From Leptospira biflexa (GTDB lineage Bacteria; Spirochaetota; Leptospiria; Turneriellales; DYLW01): a DNA stretch of 56,517 nucleotides. Of this stretch, positions 1 to 9,125 are shown one piece after another. Where the stretch lies: the NCBI GenBank assembly GCA_020721865.1, contig DYLW01000014.1, forward strand, positions 1 through 56,517, given 5' to 3'. A program made the translations under genes and the position numbers. How positions within the stretch are numbered: position 1 is the first letter of the stretch; every line of letters begins with the position of its first letter. A model generated the notes under the pieces. It saw only the letters and a program-made list of their open reading frames with translations, was not told where the DNA came from and did not search any database.

Positions 1-24
1 TCTTGCGTATACTCCTTCATTCCG

Positions 25-49
25 CCGGGGCATTGCCCCGGTTTTTTTA
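25..49 (+). terminator. Rho-independent terminator of an upstream gene outside the window
   Basis: CCGGGGC-ATT-GCCCCGG perfect 7-bp stem, 3-nt loop, followed by TTTTTTT. Confidence 0.88.
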
Positions 50-103
50 TCCATAGTCCTTGACGGGGAATCTCGCATTTTCAGTTTGGAGTCCAAGGTG
101 ATT

Positions 104-595
104 ATGGCAGGAAATTTTATCTTCTCCTGGCTCATGTATTTTCTCATGTGGCTGGGATTTACATCAACATTCCAATGGCAGGAGATGGCAGCAGGCGGAG
201 CGGTGACATTGATCATCGCCCTTTTTACGTCATCTTGGTTCACTCGTTTGGGTCTGCGGTTTTTATCTCCAGTAAGGATATTTTACATTTTTAAATTTCT
301 ATTGGTTTTTTTGATGGAATTGCTCAAATCCAATTTCAATGTGGCAAGGATCGTTCTCACTCCAGGGCTTCCCATCCAGCCCGGGATTGTGAAATTTACC
401 ACAACCCTGAAGTCAGACATGGCAAAAATGCTCCTGGCAAATTCCATTACGCTGACTCCCGGAACCCTCACTGTGGACATTGTGGGAGATACCTATTACA
501 TCCACTGGCTGGAAGTTTCCACAACCACTCCGGAAGAATCCTATAAAGCCATTGGTGAGAATTTTGAAAAACTTTTAAAGGATGTATTTGAATGA
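104..595 (+). CDS. mnhE: Mrp/Mnh-type Na+/H+ antiporter subunit E
   Basis: ORF 86..595; MnhE-like hydrophobic protein ending in ...TLTPGTLTVDIVGDTYYIHWL; ATG at 104 (MAGNF) preferred over the upstream alternative start. Confidence 0.88.
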   Translation: MAGNFIFSWLMYFLMWLGFTSTFQWQEMAAGGAVTLIIALFTSSWFTRLGLRFLSPVRIFYIFKFLLVFLMELLKSNFNVARIVLTPGLPIQPGIVKFTTTLKSDMAKMLLANSITLTPGTLTVDIVGDTYYIHWLEVSTTTPEESYKAIGENFEKLLKDVFE

Positions 596-855
596 TTGAA
601 TCACTCATCCAGAATATTGTTCTGGGGATAATCCTGGTCTCCATCCTTTTGGGAGTTTACCGGTTCATAAAAGGTCCCACAGCGGCAGACAGAGTGGTTG
701 CTCTGGACACGCTGACCACTGTGGTCACGGCGGTGCTGATTTTTCTGGCATTTGTGTATTCCCGTTTCATCTATGTGGATATCTCCCTGATTTTTGCAGT
801 TTTGGGATTCATCGGGGTGTTGACCGTCGCTCGCTATCTGGAAGGGGGACTGTAA
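592..855 (+). CDS. mnhF: Mrp/Mnh antiporter subunit F
   Basis: RFIKGPTAADRVVALDTLTT MnhF motif; ATGA overlap with the preceding gene. Confidence 0.9.
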   Translation: MIESLIQNIVLGIILVSILLGVYRFIKGPTAADRVVALDTLTTVVTAVLIFLAFVYSRFIYVDISLIFAVLGFIGVLTVARYLEGGL

Positions 856-1232
856 TGATCTATATTGGTTATACACTTCTTTTGATTGGTACCATTTTTC
901 TATTTCTGGGCTCATTGGGTATTTTCCGCATGCCCGATGTGTACTCACGTATGCAGGCAGGCACCAAGGCCACCACTCTGGGCAGCATGGCATTCATAAT
1001 CGGGGTGGGATTTCTGCAGCCGGAGTGGATGGGAAAAACCATTCTCATTGCTATATTCATTGCCATCTCCAATCCCATATCTTCCCACGCTCTGGCCAGG
1101 GCTGCCCATCGTACCGGACTGTTCCCACGGGGAAAAGATGGAAATCTGGTAGTGGACCAGTACAGGGAAGATAAAGCCAGTTCTTCCTCCATGCCGGAGC
1201 ATCTGAAAGGAGCCAAACATGAATTGGATTGA
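855..1232 (+). CDS. mnhG: Mrp/Mnh antiporter subunit G
   Basis: LGIFRMPDVYSRMQAGTKATTLGS MnhG motif; overlapping stop/start. Confidence 0.9.
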   Translation: MIYIGYTLLLIGTIFLFLGSLGIFRMPDVYSRMQAGTKATTLGSMAFIIGVGFLQPEWMGKTILIAIFIAISNPISSHALARAAHRTGLFPRGKDGNLVVDQYREDKASSSSMPEHLKGAKHELD

Positions 1233-1467
1233 TATATTTGTAGCGGTTTTGGTGGTGGTTCAGATTGCCTCTGCGATATTTGCAATTGTCCACAAAGATT
1301 TACTTTTGGCCGTGATTGGTTCTTCTCTGGTCAGTCTGGTTATGACGGTTTTCTTTTATTTGTTGCATGCCCCGGATGTTGCTTTAACGGAAGCGGCCAT
1401 TGGGGTTGCCCTGACCGGGATCATTTTTGTGGTTACCATACGTAAAACCAGGAGATTTGAAGAATGA
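1219..1467 (+). CDS. MbhD/DUF4040-like hydrogenase/antiporter membrane subunit
   Basis: APDVALTEAAIGVALTGIIFVVTIRKTRR; gene order between MnhG and MnhB. Confidence 0.82.
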   Translation: MNWIDIFVAVLVVVQIASAIFAIVHKDLLLAVIGSSLVSLVMTVFFYLLHAPDVALTEAAIGVALTGIIFVVTIRKTRRFEE

Positions 1468-2198
1468 AAAAAGTACTCACCATTATCCTTCTGGGATTTA
1501 TTGGTTTTTATCTGTTCAAGGTTTTTTACCAGATTCCTTACGGGATTAACAAAATGGATGTGGCCAATGCCTATGTGCATGAAACGGTGAAATCCACCGG
1601 AGCGGCCAATGTGGTCACTGCCATTGTGGTCAATTACCGGGGTTTTGATACTCTGGGCGAGGTAACTGTCCTCTTTCTTGCGTCCACCGGGTTAGGGGTG
1701 GCACTCCATGGTTTTATTTCCCGTAAAAAGAAAGGGGAAACGTCTTCCCAACAGGAAGAACGGGAAAAGAGGGAAGATTCCCGCACTCCGGCCAGTGTTA
1801 TTGTGAAAACCGGAACCCGGATCCTTTACCCATTGGTCCTTTTGCTGGGTGCCTATGTTTTTATCCACGGACACCTGACTCCCGGCGGTGGCTTTCAGGG
1901 TGGAACCATCATTGCCACCGGGGTGCTGATGCTTTTTATGGCATTTCGGTCCCATCATGTGAGTCATTCCGTCCTGATATGGATGGAGTCTCTGGCTGGA
2001 TTGACCTTTGTCAGTGTGGGATTTATCGGGTTGATTATAGGGAAAACATTTCTGGAAAATTATCTGCCCATTGGAAAGCTGAATGATTTATTCAGTGCCG
2101 GAGTTATCCCCATAATCTACACCGCAGTCGGTTTCAAGGTGGGAGCAGAACTCACCGGAGTACTGGATACCCTCATGAAAACAGTGAAGGAACAATAA
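1464..2198 (+). CDS. mnhB: MnhB-domain protein; apparent MbhE+MbhF (MnhB) fusion
   Basis: N-term NVVTAIVVNYRGFDTLGEVTVL (MbhE-like); C-term HGHLTPGGGFQGGTIIATG (MnhB). Confidence 0.85.
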   Translation: MKKVLTIILLGFIGFYLFKVFYQIPYGINKMDVANAYVHETVKSTGAANVVTAIVVNYRGFDTLGEVTVLFLASTGLGVALHGFISRKKKGETSSQQEEREKREDSRTPASVIVKTGTRILYPLVLLLGAYVFIHGHLTPGGGFQGGTIIATGVLMLFMAFRSHHVSHSVLIWMESLAGLTFVSVGFIGLIIGKTFLENYLPIGKLNDLFSAGVIPIIYTAVGFKVGAELTGVLDTLMKTVKEQ

Positions 2199-2221
2199 GG
2201 ATATTCGGGAAGGAAGGTATT

Positions 2222-2560
2222 ATGTTTTATTTTGCATCAATCTCATTAATCCTCATCGGTTTATACGCTGTTCTGGTGAAACGGAATCTGGTTAAAATAG
2301 TGATTGGGCTGTCCATTATGGATTCCGGAGTCAATCTTCTTTTCATTACGGTGGGCTATATCCAGAATGGAACAGCTCCCATTTTTTCCGATGTATTTGT
2401 CACCCCGGAAAAAATGGTGGATCCTGTCCCACAGGCTCTGGTTCTCACCGCTATTGTGATTGGATTGGCAGTGACCGCCGTGGCTCTGGCGATGGTCATA
2501 CGGATTTATAACCACCATAAGACTCTGGATGTAAAGAAGATCCGTTCGCTTCGGATGTGA
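2222..2560 (+). CDS. mnhC: Mrp/Mnh antiporter subunit C (NuoK-like)
   Basis: KIVIGLSIMDSGVNLLFITVGY; PVPQALVLTAIVIGLAVTAVALA. Confidence 0.9.
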   Translation: MFYFASISLILIGLYAVLVKRNLVKIVIGLSIMDSGVNLLFITVGYIQNGTAPIFSDVFVTPEKMVDPVPQALVLTAIVIGLAVTAVALAMVIRIYNHHKTLDVKKIRSLRM

Positions 2561-2584
2561 AACTATTATTATTAAGGATATGAA

Positions 2585-4084
2585 ATGAATTTATATGGCG
2601 TAATGGATGTAACTCCGGTTCATTATATTGCACTCCCCCTGTTTGCAGCGTTTTTAATGCCCATTCTGGGTCTGTTATCAAAGAAAATCACATACTGGGT
2701 TCCCGGTTTGGTTTTTCTTTATCTTATGGTTGTTTCTTCGGCCATGCTGCCTGCGGCACTGGTTTCTCCCGTTGTTGAGATTATTGCCGGCTATAGGCCG
2801 CCATTAGGAATCAACCTGTATTATGGCCCATTGGGCGGATTTCTGGCTTCTTTGTTCGCTGTCCTGGGTTTTCTGGTATGGCTGTATTCCACCATTTATA
2901 TGAAAAACCGGGAAGAGGAACTTCCCCTGGATAAGTTTTACATGCTGTTCATGATGGCCATTGCAGGAGCCACCGGTATTGTCCTCACCGGGGATATTTT
3001 CAATATGTTTGTATTTCTGGAAATTACCGCCATCGCCGCGTATTCCCTGACGGCATTTCTACCCCATAGACACAGTGCGGAAGCTGCTTTTAAATATATT
3101 TTAATTGGCTCTCTGTCTTCCACCTTCATTTTGCTGGCCATCCTGGTTTTGTATTCCTATACCGGAACTTTGAATATGGCACACATTGCCCAGAAAATGG
3201 CCAATGTGCCGTATTCCGCACAGATATTTGTCCTGATACTGTTCATCACCGGACTGGGGATTGAAGCGGAACTTTTTCCTCTGAACGGATGGGCTCCGGA
3301 TGCGTATATGCAGGCTCCCATCCCGGTGGCCGCTGTTTTTGGCGGGATTGTGGTAAAGGCCGGGGTGTATGCTCTTTTCCGGGTTGTCTTTACTGTCCTG
3401 AATATTCCATCGGCATTGGATTTTCTGGCCCACTTGGGATTGATCACTCTGGTGATTGCGGAAATGAGTGCCTTGCACCAGAAGGATCTGAAGCGTATGC
3501 TGGCCTATTCCAGCATCGGGCAGATGGGTCTGGTGGTCATTGCCTTTGGGATGGGAACAAAAGAGGCCGTCTATGGCGGTTTGTTCGCGATGCTGAACCA
3601 TGCCGTTGTAAAACCCCTGCTGTTCCTTTCTGTGGGTTATCTGGCGTATAAAATAACCGGCACATCCATTGATGATCTCCGGGGGATTGGGCGGAAAAAA
3701 CCCTTCACATCCTTTTTCTTTGTTCTGGCTTCTCTTGCCATTATTGGGTTGCCACCTTTCTCCGGCTTCTGGGGAAAATACTATATTTTATCGGCCATGG
3801 TGGCTGCAGGAAAAACAAGCTGGGTGGTCATAGTCCTGTTTGCCTCTGTGGTGGAAGCGGTCTACTATCTGCGGATGGTGGTTGCGTTGTATGAAACTCC
3901 GGAAACGGAGCCCGGAGTCGCTGCCCGGACTTCCCTTTTTGCCGGGGTTCCGCTGATCGTTCTGGGAGTGGGTATCCTGATCCTGGGAATGTACCCGGAT
4001 ATTGTCTCCCCGGTGTTAACGCCTGGGGTAATGGAATTATTAAATCCGGCGGATTATATCCAGAGTTCGCTGGGCGTGAGGTAA
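2585..4084 (+). CDS. mnhD: Mrp/Mnh antiporter subunit D (NuoN/L-like proton/sodium channel subunit)
   Basis: Multi-TM; YSSIGQMGLV, GLPPFSGFWGKYYI motifs. Confidence 0.92.
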   Translation: MNLYGVMDVTPVHYIALPLFAAFLMPILGLLSKKITYWVPGLVFLYLMVVSSAMLPAALVSPVVEIIAGYRPPLGINLYYGPLGGFLASLFAVLGFLVWLYSTIYMKNREEELPLDKFYMLFMMAIAGATGIVLTGDIFNMFVFLEITAIAAYSLTAFLPHRHSAEAAFKYILIGSLSSTFILLAILVLYSYTGTLNMAHIAQKMANVPYSAQIFVLILFITGLGIEAELFPLNGWAPDAYMQAPIPVAAVFGGIVVKAGVYALFRVVFTVLNIPSALDFLAHLGLITLVIAEMSALHQKDLKRMLAYSSIGQMGLVVIAFGMGTKEAVYGGLFAMLNHAVVKPLLFLSVGYLAYKITGTSIDDLRGIGRKKPFTSFFFVLASLAIIGLPPFSGFWGKYYILSAMVAAGKTSWVVIVLFASVVEAVYYLRMVVALYETPETEPGVAARTSLFAGVPLIVLGVGILILGMYPDIVSPVLTPGVMELLNPADYIQSSLGVR

Positions 4085-4085
4085 T

Positions 4086-5927
4086 ATGGAATACTTGGAG
4101 AAGATTGAATATATTCTGGCTCTGTCCTTTATGGCAGCTCCGGTTGTTTTTCTGTTAGGGAAAATACACCCTTACCTGAGAAATCTGGCGGCACTGGGAA
4201 TTACCGGAGGGGCCAGTTGGTTTTATCTGGCGTTACCTTCGCAGGCGGCATTTTCCCATACCATTGGCGGGTTTTCCATTTATCTGGGGAATACTCCTTT
4301 TGACTGGCTGTTCGCTATGTTATCCGTGGCCATTTTTCTTCTGGCTTTATTGTTTTCCTTCTCTTACATACGGGAACGGCAGAATTATTTTTATTTCCAT
4401 TTTCTGGTAACCTTTGCTTCTATTCTGGGTATTCTGGCCGCCAAAGATTTTCTATCCTTATTCATTTTCTGGGAAATGATGACTTGGTCATCTTTTATGC
4501 TTGTACTTTTTGACCGGGATAACGGAAAGAAACCGGGAATTCTCTATTTTATTTTCAGTGCCTCCGGTGCCTATGCGATGCTGGTGGCCATCTTTATCCT
4601 CCAGAATGCTTTGGGATCTCTCCGGATGGATCATGTTTTTGCCGGGTTCGGTCAACTGGACGCCGTAAACCAATGGCTGGTGGTGTTGTTTCTGCTGGCC
4701 GGATTTGGAACAAAGGCAGCCCTGATGCCTCTCCATGTCTGGGCACCGGGAGCCTACTCGGAATCCCCCTTGAGCTTTACCGCTTTTTTCTCCGGGGTTT
4801 TATCCAAAATGGGAATTTTTGGAATGACATTGGTATTGTTTAAAATGGTATATCTGTTGCCCGGAGGATCCTGGCTGCGGGAGGGTCTGGCCTGGCTGGG
4901 TGTTATCACATCGGCCATAGCCACCATATACGCCGCCCTCCAGAATGATGGGAAGAGGCTTCTGGCATTTTCCTCTGTGGCACAATTGGGCTATATCATC
5001 ACCGGTCTTGCGGTGGGGACTCCTTTGGCGGTTATGGCAGGTTTATTCATGGCCATCATGCATGGTATCTTCAAGGCTCTGCTTTTTCTGGCGATGGGGG
5101 CTGTCCAGTACCGCACTGGCATGACCAACCTGGATGAGCTAACCGGTTTAATCCGCCGGATGCCGGTTTCCTTTCTGGCGGTGCTGATGGGCATTATCAC
5201 AGTGGCTGGTCTGCCTCCTTTGGGAGGGTTTGTGGGGAAATGGATGCTGTATGAATCTCTCATCCAGTCCCACCATTATTTTCTGGTTATCCTGACATTC
5301 TTTTCCTCCACCGCCGCCTATCTTTACTGCTATCGTCTGATATTCTCCGTATTCCTGGGGCAGGAAGAAAAAGAATTTGATCACATTAAGGAAGTTCCTT
5401 TTTTCACCATGCAGCTTCCCATGCTGGTGCTTTCCGGTTTCACTTTTGTGCTGGGAGTTTTTCCCGGACTCATCATGAAACCCATAGCGGCTGCGATGGG
5501 GAATCTGGGATTTGCCCATGTGAAATGGAATATGTCCGTTCTGGTGAATGAATGGGGTAACCACATTGATCTGATCACCATCACATCGTCCATTTTCACC
5601 GTATTTTTGCTGGCCACCATCGTCCTCACCTTGCGGAACCGGAAGCGGACGCACTATGCCACAACAAAAGAAATACACACCTCCGGGGAAATACCCACAG
5701 AAAACGAAAATCTGACGTTTGCAGTGGATTTCTACCAACCGTATACCCGGGCTCTGGGAGTGGTTTTGAAATATAAAATGACGTCTTTCTGGAATACTGT
5801 GGGGAAAATAACAGAAGATCTGGGAGATATGATTCGTAATGTTTACTCCGGAAACGGACAAAGCTATGTGGCGTACACTCTGGTCTTTCTGGCCGTGCTT
5901 CTGGTAATGGCGGAGTGGATTTTTTAG
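4086..5927 (+). CDS. Second NuoL/MnhD-like antiporter subunit of the Mbx/hydrogenase-type complex
   Basis: 613 aa; LLAFSSVAQLGYIITGL, GLPPLGGFVGKWML; paralogue of the preceding gene. Confidence 0.9.
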   Translation: MEYLEKIEYILALSFMAAPVVFLLGKIHPYLRNLAALGITGGASWFYLALPSQAAFSHTIGGFSIYLGNTPFDWLFAMLSVAIFLLALLFSFSYIRERQNYFYFHFLVTFASILGILAAKDFLSLFIFWEMMTWSSFMLVLFDRDNGKKPGILYFIFSASGAYAMLVAIFILQNALGSLRMDHVFAGFGQLDAVNQWLVVLFLLAGFGTKAALMPLHVWAPGAYSESPLSFTAFFSGVLSKMGIFGMTLVLFKMVYLLPGGSWLREGLAWLGVITSAIATIYAALQNDGKRLLAFSSVAQLGYIITGLAVGTPLAVMAGLFMAIMHGIFKALLFLAMGAVQYRTGMTNLDELTGLIRRMPVSFLAVLMGIITVAGLPPLGGFVGKWMLYESLIQSHHYFLVILTFFSSTAAYLYCYRLIFSVFLGQEEKEFDHIKEVPFFTMQLPMLVLSGFTFVLGVFPGLIMKPIAAAMGNLGFAHVKWNMSVLVNEWGNHIDLITITSSIFTVFLLATIVLTLRNRKRTHYATTKEIHTSGEIPTENENLTFAVDFYQPYTRALGVVLKYKMTSFWNTVGKITEDLGDMIRNVYSGNGQSYVAYTLVFLAVLLVMAEWIF

Positions 5928-6856
5928 GGGAGAACATGGATATCAATGAAATTTTAATCAAAATAGCCGGATTTCTGGCTACCATTTTAACCGCATTTTT
6001 TGTGGGTTTAACTTATACGGGTTTTAATCGTATGATCACCGCACGGGTTCAAAACCGGTTTGGTCCTCCCTTTTACCAGAATATTCTGGATGTGGCAAAA
6101 CTTTATTCCAAGAGAACTGCCATCCAGCACGGAGTGATGCACCATCTGGGGCCGGCATTTATGATCACGGCGTCTATCACCACTCTGTTGTTTATTCCCG
6201 TATTCCGGGAATCCACTTTTTTTGCCAATCTCACCTTTGACGGGGATTTGATTTTTCTGGTCTATATCATGGTCTTTGGCCAGTTGGGGATGGCCTTAGG
6301 AGCTGGCCAGACTGGAAATCCCAATTCCGCCATTGGGGTGAGCAGGGGATTGAGCCAGATTGTGGGTTATGAAATACCTTTTGTGTTATCCCTTGTGGCG
6401 TTGATGATAGCCTATGATACCACATCCCTTCATGAGATTATAAAGGCCCAGGATTCCATTGGGAATTACGCTATTTTTCAGCATCCCTTCGCGTTCATTG
6501 CAGCCATACTGGCCTTTCTGGGGATGGTCGGCTATACCCCGTTCGATGTGCCCTTTGCCCCTGCGGAGCTGGCCTCCGGGCCGCCATCGGAATTTGGTGG
6601 AAAATATCTGGCCATGATGATGTCTTCCGGAGGAATCTTTGCCTTTGCTAAGCTTGTGTTGTACACGGATTTGTTTTTGGGTGGAGCTACGAATGTCTTT
6701 GAACTATTATTGAAAGCATTTGGGATTTATATGATTCCCGTGATGATTGGGATAGTCACCCCCCGGTTCCGGACAGAACAAGCCATCCGGTTTTTCTGGG
6801 GATGGCCCACTCTTTTTGGGATTCTGGGAATTATAATGGTGGTATGGAATAAGTAA
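5915..6856 (+). CDS. NuoH/EchB/MbxM-like membrane anchor subunit (start likely at ATG 5936)
   Basis: ARVQNRFGPPFYQNILDVAKL, YTPFDVPFAPAELASGPPSEFGGKYLA, all NuoH-family signatures. Confidence 0.92.
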   Translation: MDFLGENMDINEILIKIAGFLATILTAFFVGLTYTGFNRMITARVQNRFGPPFYQNILDVAKLYSKRTAIQHGVMHHLGPAFMITASITTLLFIPVFRESTFFANLTFDGDLIFLVYIMVFGQLGMALGAGQTGNPNSAIGVSRGLSQIVGYEIPFVLSLVALMIAYDTTSLHEIIKAQDSIGNYAIFQHPFAFIAAILAFLGMVGYTPFDVPFAPAELASGPPSEFGGKYLAMMMSSGGIFAFAKLVLYTDLFLGGATNVFELLLKAFGIYMIPVMIGIVTPRFRTEQAIRFFWGWPTLFGILGIIMVVWNK

Positions 6857-6857
6857 T

Positions 6858-7415
6858 ATGGAAATGAATGATAGTAACGACAAAGAATCCAGAAAGATAT
6901 TGGACATCGTAAAGGATTATGCCAGAAGGCATTCTCTCTTTGTTCTGGCCTATGGGACGGGATGTGGGGCCATTGAAATACCCCCCACCATGACTTCCCG
7001 GTATGATGCGGAACGATTTGGGATTGCGGGCCGTGCTACCCCCCGCCAGGCGGATGTTCTGCTGATTACCGGATATCTGGCCGTAAAAACCCTCAAGCGG
7101 GTGATCCGGACGTATGAGCAGATGCAAGGGCCCAAATACATAATCGGGTTTGGGAGCTGTACCATAAACGGCGGAATGTACTGGGATTCCTATAACACCA
7201 TCAAGCTTTTGGATAAATATGTACCGGTGGATGTGTATATCAATGGATGTATGCCCCGCCCGGAAGCGGTGATTGAAGGTTTTATAAAATTGCAGGAATT
7301 GATCAAAACCGGAAAGGCCAATGGCTGGGAACATTACCAGCAAAATCTGGATTGGTACCGGGCAAACCAGAAAAAGGTGATCAAAAACTGGAACATGCCG
7401 GATTATAACTGGTAA
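6858..7415 (+). CDS. NuoB/MbxJ-like [4Fe-4S] small subunit with only three Cys
   Basis: GTGCGAIEI, GFGSCTINGGMY, YINGCMPRPEA; NuoB fold order. Confidence 0.92.
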   Translation: MEMNDSNDKESRKILDIVKDYARRHSLFVLAYGTGCGAIEIPPTMTSRYDAERFGIAGRATPRQADVLLITGYLAVKTLKRVIRTYEQMQGPKYIIGFGSCTINGGMYWDSYNTIKLLDKYVPVDVYINGCMPRPEAVIEGFIKLQELIKTGKANGWEHYQQNLDWYRANQKKVIKNWNMPDYNW

Positions 7416-7991
7416 GTGGGGAGAATAATGAATAAAGAGCAAGAAACCATCCAAAGAATTGCATCCCAGTTTGAAAATATTCCTGTAAAGGTAATCCGGG
7501 ACCATCGAATCCAGGCGGAGGCAAATCCGGAGAATCTGGAAGCCGTTTTGTCCTGGTGCAAACACCAGCTTGGGTTTATCCATCTTTCCCATATTTCTGT
7601 GGTGGACTGGCTGGAAGCCGGGCAGTTTGAGTTGGTTTATATCCTATGGAATTTTGAGACAAAAATAAATATTTTTGTTAAAGTGCAGATTCCCAGAGAC
7701 ACACCGGAAATTCTCACATTAAAGCATTTATGGCCACAGGTGCACACCTATGAGAGGGAAATCCATGAAATGTATGGAATAAATTTTCTGGGTAACGAGG
7801 ATCTGCGTGAATTCATCCTCGAAGACTGGGACGATAAACCTCCCATGCGGAGGGATTTTGATACTGTGGAATATGTGAACAAGACCTTTTTTGAAAGACC
7901 AGGAAGGGAAGACAAAAAAGATGTTCGGGAATTTATTGCTGCCCGTACTCTGGAGGAAATTCCCCAATACGCGAAAAAATACTCCAGATAA
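7416..7991 (+). CDS. NuoC/MbxK-like 30-kDa subunit (start likely ATG 7428)
   Basis: HLWPQVHTYEREIHEMYGINFLGNEDLREFILEDWDDKPPMRRDF. Confidence 0.92.
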   Translation: MGRIMNKEQETIQRIASQFENIPVKVIRDHRIQAEANPENLEAVLSWCKHQLGFIHLSHISVVDWLEAGQFELVYILWNFETKINIFVKVQIPRDTPEILTLKHLWPQVHTYEREIHEMYGINFLGNEDLREFILEDWDDKPPMRRDFDTVEYVNKTFFERPGREDKKDVREFIAARTLEEIPQYAKKYSR

Positions 7992-8012
7992 ACCTTTTTA
8001 AAGAGAGAAAAA

Positions 8013-9122
8013 ATGACCGTCAGAGAAAAAGAGACCACTTTATACTTAGGACCCCAGCATCCGGGAATCACCGGAAATATGATGGTGAAATTGAAAGTCA
8101 CCGGGGACACCATCCAGCGGGCAGAAACTCATGTGGGATATCTGCACCGGGGTTTTGAAAAACTGATGGAGAGAAGGCTTTGGATGCAGAGTTTTCCCAT
8201 TGTCTGCCGTATATGTGTTCCGGAGCCTGACCCCAACGAGGAAAATCTGTCCAGAGCCATCGAAGAGATTGAGGGCAGGGAAGTCCCGGAAAGGGCAAAG
8301 TATATCCGCGTTCTGATGCTGGAGCTTTCCCGTATGGCTACGTACCTCTTGTGGTTTGGTGGTCAATCTGGTTCGGCTGGTCTCTATACCATGCCCCAGT
8401 GGACAGTGGGGGACAGGGATTATATTTTGGATTTATTTGAAGAGCTCACCGGTGGGCGGGTATACCACATGTATATCTGGCCGGGGGGAGTTCGGAGAGA
8501 TCTTCCGGAAGGCTTTGAGAAGAAAGTACTCACCACCGTGGACTATCTGGAAAAACGCCTTCAAGATTATGACCGCCTGATGCTGGATAATGCCATATTC
8601 CAGAAAAGGGCAAAAGGGGTGGGTGTGATCCCCAAAGATAAGGCCTTGGAATGGGGGGTTGTGGGGCCTCCACTCCGGGGAACTGGCATCCGCAGTGATG
8701 TGCGTATTGATGATCCTTATGAAGTGTATGACAAATTGAACTTTGTTGTCCCCACCGCAGAAGGCGGGGATGTTTGGGCACGGGCACTGGTACGGCGGGC
8801 GGAGTTTGAGCAATCCATTTCCATCGTCCGGCAGGTGATAGAAATGATGCCCAAAGGAGAATACTATAATAAAGTCCCTAACCCATTAAAATGGAAAATT
8901 CAACCGGGGGACGCCTATGTAAAAACAGAAAGTGCCCGGGGTGAGTTTGGCTATTATGTGGTCAGCGATGGAAGCGATAAAGCCCGCAGAGTCCATGTTC
9001 GGGGACCTGCGTATGTGCATGGGGTTTCCCTTCTGGAAAATATTCTTGTGGGGGCTAACCTCGCGGATGTGTCTTTTATCATGAACAGTCTGGGAACCTG
9101 CCCACCGGAAATTGAGAGGTAA
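8013..9122 (+). CDS. NuoD/MbxL-like large subunit lacking a full [NiFe] site
   Basis: LYLGPQHPG...HVGYLHRGFEKLMERR; CRICVPEPDPNE and SLGTCPPEIER instead of RxCGxC / DPCxxCTER. Confidence 0.92.
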   Translation: MTVREKETTLYLGPQHPGITGNMMVKLKVTGDTIQRAETHVGYLHRGFEKLMERRLWMQSFPIVCRICVPEPDPNEENLSRAIEEIEGREVPERAKYIRVLMLELSRMATYLLWFGGQSGSAGLYTMPQWTVGDRDYILDLFEELTGGRVYHMYIWPGGVRRDLPEGFEKKVLTTVDYLEKRLQDYDRLMLDNAIFQKRAKGVGVIPKDKALEWGVVGPPLRGTGIRSDVRIDDPYEVYDKLNFVVPTAEGGDVWARALVRRAEFEQSISIVRQVIEMMPKGEYYNKVPNPLKWKIQPGDAYVKTESARGEFGYYVVSDGSDKARRVHVRGPAYVHGVSLLENILVGANLADVSFIMNSLGTCPPEIER

Positions 9123-9125
9123 TCT

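Noticed and set aside
283-480. Antisense ORF inside mnhE, and many similar antisense/alternate-frame ORFs throughout the track (e.g. 601..993, 9540..10793, 44764..45915)
   Set aside because: Each lies opposite or out of frame within a strongly supported gene, has low-complexity or His/Gln/Pro-rich translation and no recognisable domain.
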